Part shown: positions 23,180 to 35,438 of the stretch, in pieces | Position numbering within the stretch: the stretch's first letter is position 1 | Layout of the letters: every line of letters begins with the position of its first letter | Assembly: GCA_038496445.1 (NCBI GenBank) | Contig: JALMLS010000448.1 | Coordinates: 124,001 to 188,000, forward strand | From: Trichosphaerium sp. ATCC 40318 | Lineage: Eukaryota > Discosea > Flabellinia > Trichosidae | Direction: 5' to 3' | Length of the DNA: 64,000 nucleotides | Notes under the pieces: generated by a model | Databases searched by the model: none | Seen by the model: the letters and a program-made list of their open reading frames with translations, nothing else | What the model was told of the DNA's origin: nothing | Program-made: the position numbers and the translations under genes

Positions 23180-24312
23180 TTATTTTATATCACGTATTAC
23201 TTTATAATCTATCTCAATACGGGCAGTGTCTTTCAAAGAATCAATACCAACACTTGTCACTTTTGGCATTCTAATCAGTGCTATGCTATGAACACCAGCA
23301 AGGGCAATGATACCTTTATCTGTAACATTTTCAAGTTCGAGTTTGACAGTATGAACACCAGCAAGAGCAATGATACCCTTATCTGTTACAAGAGGTAAGT
23401 GAGATAGAAGTATAGTGTGAACACCAGCCAAAGCAGAAATGCCATTATCAGTGATCTTGGATCTTTGAACCATTCTGAAAATGTAAATGGCATGTACGCC
23501 TGCAAGTGCTTTTAATCCTTCATCTGTTATAGAAGTACCTCCTAGATATATCGTATGAACACCTGAGAGATGCTTGACACCCTTGTCTGTGATATAAGGG
23601 CATAAATGAAGGCTTATATCATGTATACCTGCGAGTACTTTAAGATCTTCATCTCTAATATTTGTTTTGCTAAAGTGGATTAAGTGAGCACCACTAAGTG
23701 CTTGAAAGGCACTCGGATCATCAAGCTTTAGTCTCTGAAGCTTGATAGAGTAAACTCCTTGTAGTGCTCTTACACCTTTGCCAGTTATTTCACGACACGA
23801 GGCAATGTTTATTGTGTGTACTCCAGAGAGTGATATGAGTGTAGAATCATGAATGTCAAGATTCTCCAGATTGATAGTGTGTACACCAGCCAAACACTTG
23901 ATACATTTTTCATCAAGGTTTTTCTTATTTTCAAGAACTGAAAGATCGATGTGTTTAACACCTGATAGTTTGAGTAAGTGCTTCTCTTCTGTTAATTGGT
24001 AGACTATCATAGTATGTCTCATGACACCCTTATGTTGCGATATCATGTCAACATGCAAAGGATCTGATATTTTTGCTTTGAAGTATCCAACATTGTTATG
24101 AATAATATCAGAGAAGAGATGATTTAAGAGAACAATCTTGTATCGCACATCATCTCGAGAGATTTGGGCAATAAGCGTCAATAATTCATTAGGAAGGTGT
24201 AATATATTTTCGCACGTGTTTGGGGTGCTAGAAGAGCTTTAATAAGCGTATATATAACAAAATCGTACAATGGGTCTTTCAATAATGTACAAGAAGGTTT
24301 CTGTATGTTCAT
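23180..24312 (-). CDS. F-box protein with GVHTI-type leucine-rich repeats (copy 2)
   Basis: Built like copy 1. Exon 1 starts at ATG 24312 (MNIQKPSCTLLKDP) and ends in donor GTACGA; exon 2 begins after CTTCTAG and continues in frame as FTPNTCENILHLPNELL. The match of intron position and of the FTP junction with copy 1 (PPFTPSN) supports both models and a tandem duplication. The F-box covers about residues 22-65 (LPNELLTLIAQIS...VLLNHLFSDII). About 11 repeats follow with the core LAGVHTIxL. Two adjacent units (IALAGVHTVKLELENVTDKG and its neighbour) are close to identical. The repeat set has diverged from copy 1, so the two probably recognise different targets. Confidence 0.83.
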
Positions 24313-24654
24313 ACGGATTGGGTTGATTTATCTTGGTTAAATCAGTTGTAAATTAGTATAGTACGCAATAAATAAGTACTACCTACGCTGTTGAGGCAGT
24401 GAAGAAGTCGTTTAGCTCCTAATTGGAAGCGTGTTAAGTCACCGTTTTTTTGAAGTACTTATGATGGTATGATTATTAGCTACACCAAACGCGTAGTAAC
24501 ACACTCGCTACCAGTGAGGTGGAGCCTTATATGACAATGATCAAATTATTTGTAGGAGAAGTTGCTAGATTTTAATAGCATGTTTGCACGTTCTTTCGAA
24601 AGAAATTTTTTGTAAAATAGGTATACAGTTTATGTTTTCTTTCAAATTCTCATC
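24313..24654. other. intergenic, no gene seen
   Basis: Between F-box/LRR copy 2 and the 3' end of TBCK. No supported feature. Confidence 0.5.
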
Positions 24655-27600
24655 TTAATTATTATTGTTGTACAAGTTAAACGTTGGTAAACGTGTCCTA
24701 ACGTTCCGTTGCATGGACTGCATAGTTGTTTCAGGCTTTCCAGACATGAGTAAAGCGCTAGCATCAGCACGAAGTGCATCTATACCGCCATCTAACAAAC
24801 TGACGTTTTTAAACCCAGCACGTATGAGTGCATTAGCATACTAAGAAAATGAATAAGTCTTACAAAAAGGTAACAATACAACATGTTTAAACAAACGTAC
24901 ATTCGCTCCGTCCGGTTGTATGTCACCAACAACAACAATTGGTTTCTTCTTTGATATCCTATTTGTAGGCATACCCTTTGATATATCTACCCATGTAGAA
25001 CCAGGATAATATGAAGCGTAATATCTTTGGTTTTGTTAAGGAGGGATGCAGTAAAAATCAAGCAACAGTAACTTAAAGTTGAAACCAAAAAAAAGAAGAA
25101 AAAAAGAAAGTGTTGAATGAATTTTCGTTGTTGGATACTCTTTTGAAGGTCTAATATCTAGGATGGAGCAGTCATAGTCAAACCCTACCAAATCAGATAC
25201 AGACATACGCGGTGAAAGCTCTGCAGCACGTTCGTTAAGGGTCCTAGGTTTCTCCCACCACCTATTTCGATCAACAGTCTAAAAAAATCAATGCGTTAGC
25301 ACCAGCTATGCGAACGAATGATACTAAAATCTTTTGGAGAATAGCTTGGAATATTAATAAACTTACAGTGACCAAACTTGGTAAATGTGCAATACTAGGA
25401 GGTGTGATAGCAAACTGCTTTTTTGTTTCTCTGAAAAAAAAGCCTGTTAGTTTTCATGTTCTCAGAGCCAAGCTCAACGTACTTTATACAACTTTCTATA
25501 TCCACTACTGGTACACCAACATTATTTGCGAATAAAACAATACAAGCGTTGAAGTCAAAGCGTAGTAATGTATCTAAAGGTAAAATAGTTTTTAATATTA
25601 AGATGTTTCTCAAAATGATTCGTTTACCTCTCATTTGTCGTATTACAGCTACTGCTAAAAACAATGGAAATGATGGTGGCGATAGAATCACTGTATCCCA
25701 AATATTAAATATCTTCTCCAATGAAAATATATCTTTTGTGTTGTCAAGGAAAAAAAAAGAGAAAAAACTGAGAGTGTCACAATGTGTCAAAATTTCTAAA
25801 AAGAAGAGTTCTTGGATACGAGTAAACAGTGTCAAGAACCATGGTATAGCATATAATTCTGGTTTGAATGCAATATCTGCTAAATGAACAGCAAGTTCGG
25901 GATCTTGATATGCAAGTAATTGTTGGTAAACAACAAGATACTCTTGTAAATACAACGTTTGACTATCTGTTGAAAAAAAAGCTCGCGAGAATTTGTTAAT
26001 GAGCTTTTGCAAGCATAACAAAGCAGTTGGTTCATCATTAAAATTCAAGACCAAGAAAGGAGATAATAACGAGTCAACCCCTAAAACATATAAGCCAACA
26101 ATATCAAAATAAAAACTTAAAAAATGAGAATAAAATAGGAAAAAAATTAATACCTTGCCAGTACGCAAGCATTGGATTGTTTGCAACCCAAGCTTTTAAA
26201 ATACGTTTTAATTTTAAATGTCCTTCAGGAGAACTTAAAAGAGGGTTGTACTGATGACATCTAATAACATCTAGCCAAATTTGCCTATCAGATGGATGTT
26301 CACTATCTTTATCAATTGATAAATAAATCCTCTTAACTTCATCAGCACTAACCACATGTTAGCTATACAAACGAGATTTTTATGTACAAGAATGACATTG
26401 ACGTACTTTGGAAGTCCAAGGAGAGCACTCCAAATCTTCTTTCGAAGAACGGGTGGAATATCTATTTTAGCTTCTGCTACTATTTTTTGTCTTGATTCTG
26501 GATACTTTGCCAATAGCTGATTAAAGATTTTTATACGCTGTCGTTGATACACTATATTTGCTTCTTTCTCTTTAAGTGTCATATCAACACTAACATTCTC
26601 TTGTGTATTAAGTTGTTCAGTTGAAAGCCTTTTTTGAATAGACTCCAAAGAAATACTAACAATCCTTGCATTATACAACCTGGAGTTATCGTTTTTATTA
26701 ATAACTGATCCAGTTCCATTTACACGCTTCTAGTGTTTATGATAAGAATGACGTTGATTTTGTTTTAAGGAACACAATGATACGTACAAAATCAGGTAAT
26801 CTGTGAACACTTGGTCTCATTTTTAGTTCTTCAGCAAGTTCTAATTCCAAGTCACCGCCTGATAACTTCCAGTAATGAAATAGCTCGCTAGCAGACATAG
26901 AGCCTTCGGCCTTGATAGTTTATAAGCTCCAGATACGTTTTTAACTGCGGATAAGACGTACCCGATCCAAAAATTTAACAGGTTTTAAAGGTGCATCCAA
27001 AAAGTTACTACGAAGTATTGGCTTTGCTATCCACATTACATTTGGTTTTTCATCTAGTCAAATGTAAATCTCTTGTTCTAAAAAAATCACGATGTATTAT
27101 ATGTATACCTTCTCCATGATTTGCAAAGAATGGGTGACCGAGTAATTGATCAGGTTCCATCTAACAAAAATAATGAAAAATCACTTCAAAGAAGTAAGAA
27201 AGAAACAATGGCTTCGTACTCTAGCATGAGGATCACTTGTAAGGCAAAGTCTTACTACATCTTTTAGTTCTTCAGAGTAAGCAGACCAAGAGGGTCCAGA
27301 AAGCCATCCTTCAAGAATATCAACACTATTCTTCTTCAAGGCAGCATGTCGCCTTTCTCGTTCATTTTTTGGAAGCGCCGATGTAAACTTAGTAAGTCCA
27401 TTACCATGAAGCGACTGTCTATGCTCTAATGCCTCAAGATCGGAGTCCGTAAGGTCCCTACGTTTTTGTTCTTCGACTTGAGGATGAATATCGTGTCCAA
27501 CAAACTTGAGGACTTGCAAGAGCACTTTGAAGGGATCATCTATGAAGTTTAGTTAAAACTAGAAATTCTTCTTTTTTTCTTTCAAAGTACTTCGATAATC

Positions 27601-28537
27601 CCATGGTAATTTGCCTGTTACCATCTCGATGATTAACAGTCCTATTGTCCAAACATCACTCTTCGAGTTTGTATATTGTGAAGCAAATGATGTTACAATA
27701 GCTTCAGGTGATAACAGTTCAGGTTTGCTTGGAATGTAAATTAGAACTTACAATATAAAGTTGACAACTGTAGCCATAAAAGCATGAAATACAACGAACC
27801 CAATAGGAAATTCTACATGTTGACCTCTTCCAGTCATATGAAACAGTCCGTAATCAGATAACTTTACAGAACCCTATAAAATAGGTAAGCGACGTTGTAA
27901 GCATCTTGAGATGACTTTAAAAAAAATACGAAATGCACCTGGCCGCTTAGTAAAATGTTATCTAGATCAATTGAGCGATGGACTATACCACGCTCAAGCA
28001 AATATGCTAATGCAGTGAGTGTAGCTTTTAAATATTTACGAATCTCTTCTTCATCAAGACCTCTAGAAGCTTATTATTAACCTAAAACGAACAAAAAAAA
28101 AGCAAAGTTTTTCAAATAATTCAAAAATGAAGTGTCAGATTCTCCTCACCTGCCAAGCGTATTTAGTCTGTTTTGTAGTTCTTTCCGTAAATTATTACCG
28201 TAGTGCTCTGATACAACGAAGATACGCTCTGAAAGGTCAGAGTGAATTTTTTATTTGTTAAAAAGTCTGTTTATAACAGAAATACGCTTATCATTACGTA
28301 CCATGAGCGCCTTTTATAATATCAATGTATTGTGTGAGGTTTGGATGCGCAAGTTGTTTCAAGTCTTGAAATCTACCCACAATATGTCCAGCTGGCGATG
28401 AAGTGCGTTTGCCAGCTTTTATAGGCGCTGTGGATGCTAGTTTGGCAAAAAACGCTTTAACACCCAAAAAGAGAGCGCTGGTTCAGTAAATAAGCAATAT
28501 ACGTATAATTCGTTTGTGGCGCGTGCCCATTATCCAT
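24655..28537 (-). CDS. TBCK: TBCK: pseudokinase-TBC-rhodanese protein
   Basis: TBCK is a TBC-family (Rab GAP-like) protein linked in animals to mTOR signalling and endolysosomal traffic. Three domains are visible in the animal order. (1) A kinase-like domain: [20 protein letters not shown], then [14 protein letters not shown] and [20 protein letters not shown]. The HRD motif is HRS and DFG is DYG, so it should be catalytically dead, as in human TBCK. (2) A TBC domain: [43 protein letters not shown], and the second-lobe helix [11 protein letters not shown]. (3) A C-terminal rhodanese-like domain: [38 protein letters not shown]. No active-site Cys is seen, so it is likely inactive. The ATG at 28537 gives [12 protein letters not shown] before a GTATAT donor. 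Many introns, often 50-150 nt. Confidence 0.93.
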
Positions 28538-28711
28538 TGTTAACGCGAGTGCCTACAAAATAAATATTTTGTACGCTATATAGTGCCCCCAGCTTGTCTT
28601 CGTGTCGTATAGCAAGTCAATTCAGTTCGTCAATTCGCGTGTACAGTACCGTTTCAAAAAAAAGCTACACAGCAACTACATCGGTATTTTTTTTTATTCA
28701 CGTGTATTTCT

Positions 28712-30587
28712 TCAAGAAGAAACAGCATGAGAAACGAGACCCATTGCAGAAATGGCATCTCCAAGTCCTACAGTCTTTACAGGAACTTTACAAACCATAA
28801 CAGGTACAATGCATATTGTTAACGTATCCTAGAATGAGATTCAGTTAAAGATCAATTATCATCCTTCACGTGCCTCTGTCCAGCAAGATATTGGTTTCTC
28901 CGCACTGTAGTCAACGTTTTTAGCGTCAGTAAATGCAGTAAATGGTAGGAATAGTTGACCATAATCGACAGGAGAATCAAAAAAATCGCAACTTTGTAAA
29001 GTCGCTACGAGACTTCCCTGCGCTAATGCGTATGCAGGATGTGCCCATGGTGTACGAGTACTGTCTGTTGCAATGATATGGAACTTCAGAGAATGGAAAT
29101 GTACCCTACCAAAAGGCGTATCCTTCTTTTGTTCACGTGTATACTTGAACAAATGTTTGATTGCTTGAACAACAGTATCTGGTGTAGGATCTTTAAAGAG
29201 CGCATGTGTATCTTCTACATCAGCGTATTTAGGGCCATCTAGAGCAACATACAAGTCACCTAACTCTTGTTCATTCATCCCTTATGGATTGTTAGATAAA
29301 TAGCACAAAAGTACGTGGTACCTGTTGAGTGAACCTTAGGTAACATCACAGATGCCAGTTGCTAAAGAAGAACAGACGTCAGTATTTTTTATCGCTTAGT
29401 TAGTTGTTTTACCTTCAAAAACCCAGTGTCACCAATGCTAGCAAGTTCTAGATGGATGGCATCGATCTCAGTTTTGCCAATAGCTTTTAGTACTTCCTTC
29501 ATTCTAGAAGTGCGGAATTCTGGTGATTCTCCTTCAAGCAAGTGCATACCTGCGAGAACTAGCCTGTCCCATCTCTTCTCCTTGGACAAAGCTTTTGACA
29601 TCCATTCCAATGATGCAAGACGAGAGTTGATATCATCACAATGTACAATAAAACGGTTTGCACGTGGGGATGAGAACTATTTCAATTAGTTTTAGAAGTT
29701 GATACGAACGGTTCGACGTACCTCTCCCCATTGAGAATTAGCTTTGTACTCCATGATCAAATGCGTAACATCGTCAGCAGAAGGTTCATAGTGATCCTAG
29801 GTACATGCTGACTCAGCAAAAAAAAGAATTTACAAAAAAACGGTCAGTTGTTTACGTCGCTCAAATCTAATTCACCAAGGAACTTAGCTAGTTCTGGACC
29901 CACCACAGAACCAATATATGTTTTAACGTTATTGTTTACGAACTAGGATCCATTTTAATTGTACTGACGACTGACAACGTAACCTATAGGTTTTACCTTT
30001 ACGCCCATTAAACCAGCGTTTCCTCCAATTGACATGACACCTAATTTGATTAAAAGACATGGACTATTTCTTTTATAGATGTACCTTCTACTTTATTCAT
30101 AGCGTGGTTCATTATCGTTTTGCAAAGCGGTTTGTCAACTGTCAAAACGTTAAAAACCTACGTAGTAAAATTTCTTGGCTATTCGTACCTAAAAAGCGCT
30201 CTGCTGCAGAGCCAGTACTGAAATAATGTTGGAAAGTTGCGATAAACTCTTCTTTTGTGTTAATAGCCGCATGATTCACTCTATCACTTGTTGGCGCGTA
30301 TTCCAGAGACTAGGAGAAAATGTTATTTGTTTGCCATAAAACTTTTCAACCTCAAGCAATTCAAAGGCATCTAACACGCGTCAACTAAACATTTACGCTC
30401 TCTACATACCGACAATCAAATCAAGATTTGTATTGAAGCCTAACATTGCAGTTTTTACTGCAGTGCCGTTTCCTGGCGTAGCGTGAAGCGCGCTCATAAC
30501 CGTAGACAGCTTCTCATCAGTTTGCAAGAAATGTGTCAGCAACGCGAGTATAGCAACCGCCAGACCCAGGTAGTATACGTAGGCCAT
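28712..30587 (-). CDS. ADPGK: ADP-dependent glucokinase
   Basis: ADPGK phosphorylates glucose with ADP as donor; the animal enzyme is ER-associated. The ATG at 30587 begins with a hydrophobic anchor (YYLGLAVAILALLTHFL), fitting a signal or membrane anchor. Family motifs: GFNTNLDLIVG, AAERFLG, SIGGNAGLMG, FLGELDLSD, WGE then SSPRANRFIVH, LAGMHLLEG, IHLELASIGD, GMNEQELGDL. The last exon (28712-28828) gives VPVMVCKVPVKTVGLGDAIS, which includes the GXGD catalytic signature, and ends SHAVSS. To keep the frame into this exon the last intron must start GC, not GT (GAG|GCACGT, 28829-28873, 45 nt). If it started at the nearby GTGAAG the catalytic motif would be lost. Ends 175 bp upstream of the TBCK start, same strand. 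Confidence 0.92.
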
Positions 30588-30658
30588 GTTGTGAGGCTAT
30601 AAGCAGGTTAAGCAAACTGCCAATAAGCCAAAGTATTTTTTTTGTTGGCGTTATTAGG

Positions 30659-31043
30659 ATGAGCTTCTACGACGCTGACGTTTATGAGGACGAAGAGCCT
30701 GAGGAAGAAATATCAGATGTAGAGGTGCCAGATGACTTTGGTGGTAACCCGTTTGGGGAGCGTGAAGATTTCGGTGGTAATCCTTTTGGTGAGAGGTCGC
30801 ATGGGAGCGTTACACATGAAGACAGAACGACAGAGGACCATTCGGGTACTGTTTGGTCGAAACGTTATAATAATGTATTTAGGAGATGAATTTGATAACA
30901 TAGAGGTCGAAGAACTTGTTTTAAGCGAAGTAGACGAAGCAGAGATTCAACAACTCAAAGAAGACGCAGAAAGAGAAGAGAGACTAGCAAAGGAACGCAA
31001 ACGGCGCGACAGACGAAAACAGAAGCGTACGAGAGAAAACTGA
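30659..31043 (+). CDS. small acidic/basic coiled-coil protein, unknown
   Basis: Exon 1 (ATG 30659) gives an acidic head (DADVYEDEEPEEEISDVEV) and a short tandem repeat, DFGGNPFGE twice. A donor at GGTGAG (near 30791) and an acceptor TATTTAG (near 30883) join it in frame to DEFDNIEVEELVLSEVDEAE. It then runs into a highly charged helix (AEREERLAKERKRRDRRKQK), stopping at 31043. About 98 residues. The charged helix suggests RNA or chromatin contact, but no family is recognised. It ends about 30-60 bp before the Sec5 start. Confidence 0.55.
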
Positions 31044-31071
31044 AACTTTAGATCTAAAATAGCCTTCAACT

Positions 31072-34000
31072 ATGTTTCTAGTATTAACCGACGCGGAATT
31101 TAATGCTTTCACGTAAAAACGAATTACCCCGCGTGTCAATTTGAAGTGCATCTGTTAAAACCCGGTTTAGAATACCTTAAAGACGCAGAAGGACATCCTA
31201 CGACATGGGCTGAAGTAGCGGAAGACATGGACAATTACAGCGGTAAAGATGATTTTCTAGAATCAATTAACAATGTTGATGTGAGTGACACTTGACGTGT
31301 TTCTTCCTATCTTAATATTCGTTCCTGTAGAGTGAGGATAAAGTATATGAAGTGCGTGAGATATTCAAAGAGGTTGAGATTGAAATGAATGATCCTCTTG
31401 GCTTGGCGTACGCTGCGTTTTACTTTCATTTTACTGTTGTTTTTATTTGAAACCATAACCTGTTTCTTTACAGTTGTACTTATAATTTTTGTGTAGTAGC
31501 GATATGGGCCGACCAGCTCCTTCTGTTAAAGAGCTTGTTAGTAACTTAAAACATCTTGGTATCAGTAAGAAGAAAGGACCAGGCAAGTAGTCATAATTAA
31601 ATAAGTTGATTGACACGTGAGTCTCAAAGCACCTTTCTTACTTTCATAGGTGGTGGTGTTGATCCTTGTCAACCTAATTTCGATCCAGCACGGTATATTG
31701 TTGCGCATGAATGGGTAAAAGAATGTTTAATCCATCAGTCAACTTATACTGAACTAGATTCAAAAAATGCCAAAAAACGCATTAAAAACAAAGCTAAGAA
31801 GCCTGCAGAGACGTGTCACAACAAGTAAAGTACAACAACAAGGCCTTGTTGTTAGTAATTTTTCAAGTTTTTGTTCTTGCAAGAATATCCTCGAAGGTAA
31901 TTGCTGTGGGTAGTATCTGCAGTGTAACGCTAACTTTTTTCTTTTTTTTTGCAGATTTGTTTCAACAAAGAAAAACCAACAAGTCTGAAACCCCAGATTC
32001 AGAGCTAGACCGTATAATATCTTTAAATCGCAGTAAGTAATGATATAATTTGTTCACGTGTTCTTTCGGTGTTCTCAACAAGTATAGATGTAATTGAAAC
32101 TTCGAACAGTGTCTTTCTTACTTTGGAAAGAAGAAAAGCTCAAATTGATGATATTAAGAACGCCTTGGGTATCTTAAAGCGGTTTCAATTTGTATTTAAT
32201 ATACCACGTATTATGAGAGAGCACATTGAAAAGGTATGTAAAATATTCGTAAAATACTCGCACAAGCAACTTCACGTTGTAGCATTCTTGAATTTGGTTA
32301 AGGTTTTGTTCTCGTTGCGTAATGTTGTTATTAGGAAGAGTATGATAAAGTTGTGTTACGTTATAATCGTGTCCGTTCGTTGTCAAAGACGACTACAGCT
32401 TCTGTATTCCAAAAGGTATTAAGAGAAGGTGAACAAATCGTTATTGGTCTCCGTAAAGACTTGTTGAAAAAACTTGATAATCCTGCGCTTGAATTACAAG
32501 AACAAGAGACTCTAATAAGGTAAGACTACCAACTATAATTGTGCAACTCTTCAACTTACGACTGAACAAACAGATTGCTCGTTGAGCTTAGTGCACAAAA
32601 AGATCCTGCTTGGCATTGTATTTTTATGAGGTGTATGAAGACTAGAAAGCAACTTAAAGGTACTCATTGCCACTTAAGATTTCTGTTTCCTTTTTTCTAA
32701 ACTTTCTACTTAGAAGCACTATATAGTGCACCTAAGATACAGCAATCGGATTCAGTAGACTCAACTGAGCTTCAAGTCACTCGTAAACTGACTGAAGTGA
32801 TGCTTAGGGAGATTCCTCCAATATATACTGTAGCAAGAAACTTTTTCGCAGGCGAATACCATACTGTGCGATGAAATCACAAAGTTTTTGTTTGGTATTT
32901 TTTATTGACTTGTTTTCGAAGGGTGTGAGTGAAGCTTTTGCTAAGGAGTCGAATGAAATCAAAGAGAGACATGTACGGAGTAGATATTGTATATTATTAA
33001 TAACTAAATGTCTCATTAGTCTGAAGATGACTTTGCATCTTTAATGGAAGATATTTTCAAGCAGTATTGTACTGGTGTTGAGAATCATTTTAACAAGACA
33101 GCAAAGCCCACAAAGCCTTATGCAATGGTTAAAAGGCGAACACGTACATTCAAGAGGATAGAATCAAAAGCAAGAACCCCACTCGGAGGTCTATTTGATC
33201 CTAAGCTTGCAAAGCAATACTTGAGGTTAGTTACAAAGTATTTTCTGGTTTTCCTTTCGCTTGAAACTAAGTTCATTGTTTCAGGGATAATAAAAGATCT
33301 TTAAGAATGTCAAAGATGTCAAGGAATTCAATAACGAATCTTTACAGTACGCTCATGCTGTGGTTTTTATGTTGTACCACTAACTCTTTTATTCCTTTAG
33401 ATAAGGCCAATAATGTCAAAGAGAATGAAGTGATGGAACAAGACGAAGAAGCAGAACAACTACAAAACAAGGAGAAGGTATGACAGATAAATTTTTTAAT
33501 GCGCTTTTCCGGCAGTAAAAACATGTTGTTCTTATTCTTTGTTTACTTTCAGGTTAAATGTGTTCTAAGATGTTATAAAACACTTTCTGAAGTCCTACCA
33601 CATGCTTATACCTCTCATCTTGGTGATACATTAGACCGTATTACCAACGCGTATGTACATGAGACGCTTAGATCCACAGAGAAGGGTACAAAGAATGCTA
33701 TTCTTATTGTTTACTAAAACGTATCTTTTAGAGGTGTTGACTCTTTATGCTGAAGAAGAGCATGCCACAGATCTTTCTCATGCTTTTCATGCTATTGTTG
33801 CAACAACAACAAATGAACTCAAGGGCATTGTACAACAAGATGACGTATCCTTAGACTTCCATTTTTTGCATTGATTTCCTTTTTTTTTCTTTGACATATA
33901 AAAGCCTATGATTCTAAAAATAGCCCACAAGTTTTTCGAAATCCTCCATGGGTTTGCTGATAATATGCACCACATGGTATTCTCAAATGAAAACGAAGAA

Positions 34001-35118
34001 AATCAAGGTGTTGGCCGTATGGAGCAAGATGTAGTAAGTTTATTATAACTCAATGAGTTAAGCCAATACTAATTTTTTCAAAAAAAAGGAACAACTTCTA
34101 GTTGTTGTTAATGGGTGCTACAAAACGAGACAAATTGTAATACCTGAAGTACTCAATGATTTCTATAATGCGTATCCAAAGGTCAGACCAGCTTTGAAAC
34201 ATCCTGATGGAGTAAGCATGATTGTTCTTTAACTTTTTTTTTCTGACTCGAAGAAATATAGGGAACTATCACTCTTTTGAAGCAGCTGGAGCAAATGATT
34301 CTTAATAAATATATAAGACATAAGACAATGATTCTGAATAATTTTGTAAAGCGTGGTATAGGATATGATTGGTCAGTATCATCGCAAAGCACAAACACAG
34401 GTACGACATGTCTTTTTTTTTCAAAACTCAAATGACTTTGCAACAAAATCTCATTCCTACCACTACGAATAACAAAATCAAAATATTATCGATGAGAGCA
34501 AGTTATTAAATATAAACATATGTACATGCTTCATTTGTTGTATGTACAGGTCGAGGTGGTAGAAGCTTTTTTTGTTTTGTTGTTTCAAAATTTTACTGGT
34601 TTTTTTCACTTTCCGCTTACTTTTCTTTAGGAGTTCGTAATTATGTAATGAATTTACTACTTCAGTTAGTGTTTATACATAATGAATTATACAAAAACGA
34701 ACTTGAACCACGTGTTATTAAAACAGTATTATCAACACTTCTTGAAAACATATACCAGACTGTTATTGACTGTGTTATGAACATTGAAACATTCACTGAT
34801 GCTGGTATATTACAGGTACATCCTCTTAAATACTTTAATTACTTTCATACTTGTATTGTCTTGATATCCATTGACGCCTTTATTTACTAGACTGGTGTTG
34901 AGCTTGAGTTCGTTGCTAAGATTATGAACAATTTTGCAACTCCAATATCAGATAGTTTGTATTCACAGTTTGATAAGTTTCTTGGATATGCCTTACTTAA
35001 GAACTCACCAAGAATTAAGAGAGATATGCGTACTATGCTTGCACAGACTTTAACTAGTACTGGTCTTTTATTTGAGTGTTTTAATACGACATTGCAAGAT
35101 GCTCCTAAAGCGTACTGA
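31072..35118 (+). CDS. EXOC2: exocyst complex subunit Sec5
   Basis: Sec5 is a subunit of the octameric exocyst that tethers secretory vesicles to the plasma membrane. About 14 exons. Diagnostic segments: MNDPLG then FDPARYIVAHEWVKE (plant and animal Sec5 have DPLGL and FDPxxFI..H), LGILKRFQFVFNIPRIMREH, EEYDKVVLRYNRVRSL, VFQKVLREGEQIVIGLRKDL, LLVELSAQKDPAWHCIFMRC, and the C-terminal helical exons TGVRNYVMNLLLQLVFIHNE, DAGILQTGVELEFVAKIMNN and RTMLAQTLTSTGLLFECFN. No N-terminal IPT/TIG domain like that of animal Sec5 is seen. The start is uncertain: ATG 31072 or ATG 31103, the second giving a clean frame through a 34-nt first intron. Confidence 0.88.
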
Positions 35119-35438
35119 ACTGTACATGTAAAATAAATAAAAAGTTACAAATAAATTTTTTGAATCAGTTAAGAAAGGCTTTCTTGTTGGTACTTTTTGA
35201 CTGTTTCTTTAAACAATATTACAGCATATTCCAAACAACCTAATAGACACTTACACCACAAGAACTCAATAAGTTTGCTTTACTTAACAAAAATAGTTTG
35301 CATTAGTGTTGGGCGACAGTTGTGTAGTATAACATGAAATCCCTTTTGGATATCTCAAATAAAACCACGTGAATTTTGTCAGTAATTGTGTTTCTTCTTT
35401 GGACGTCATTTAATATTGTTTTGATGAAGAAATAAATT
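35119..35438. other. convergent 3' intergenic region
   Basis: Between the Sec5 stop and the stop of the minus-strand membrane F-box gene. No gene seen; one CACGTG near 35365. Confidence 0.5.

Noticed and set aside
21450..24312. Tandem DNA repeats that could be read as a CRISPR-like array or satellite
   Set aside because: The roughly 72-75 bp period is that of leucine-rich repeats in an intact open frame.
28594..28800. Plus-strand 68-codon frame with a Ser-rich start
   Set aside because: It lies largely antisense to the last ADPGK exon, which carries the GLGDAIS motif, so it is a shadow frame.
32804..33016. Minus-strand 70-codon frame
   Set aside because: It is antisense to Sec5 exons that match the family.
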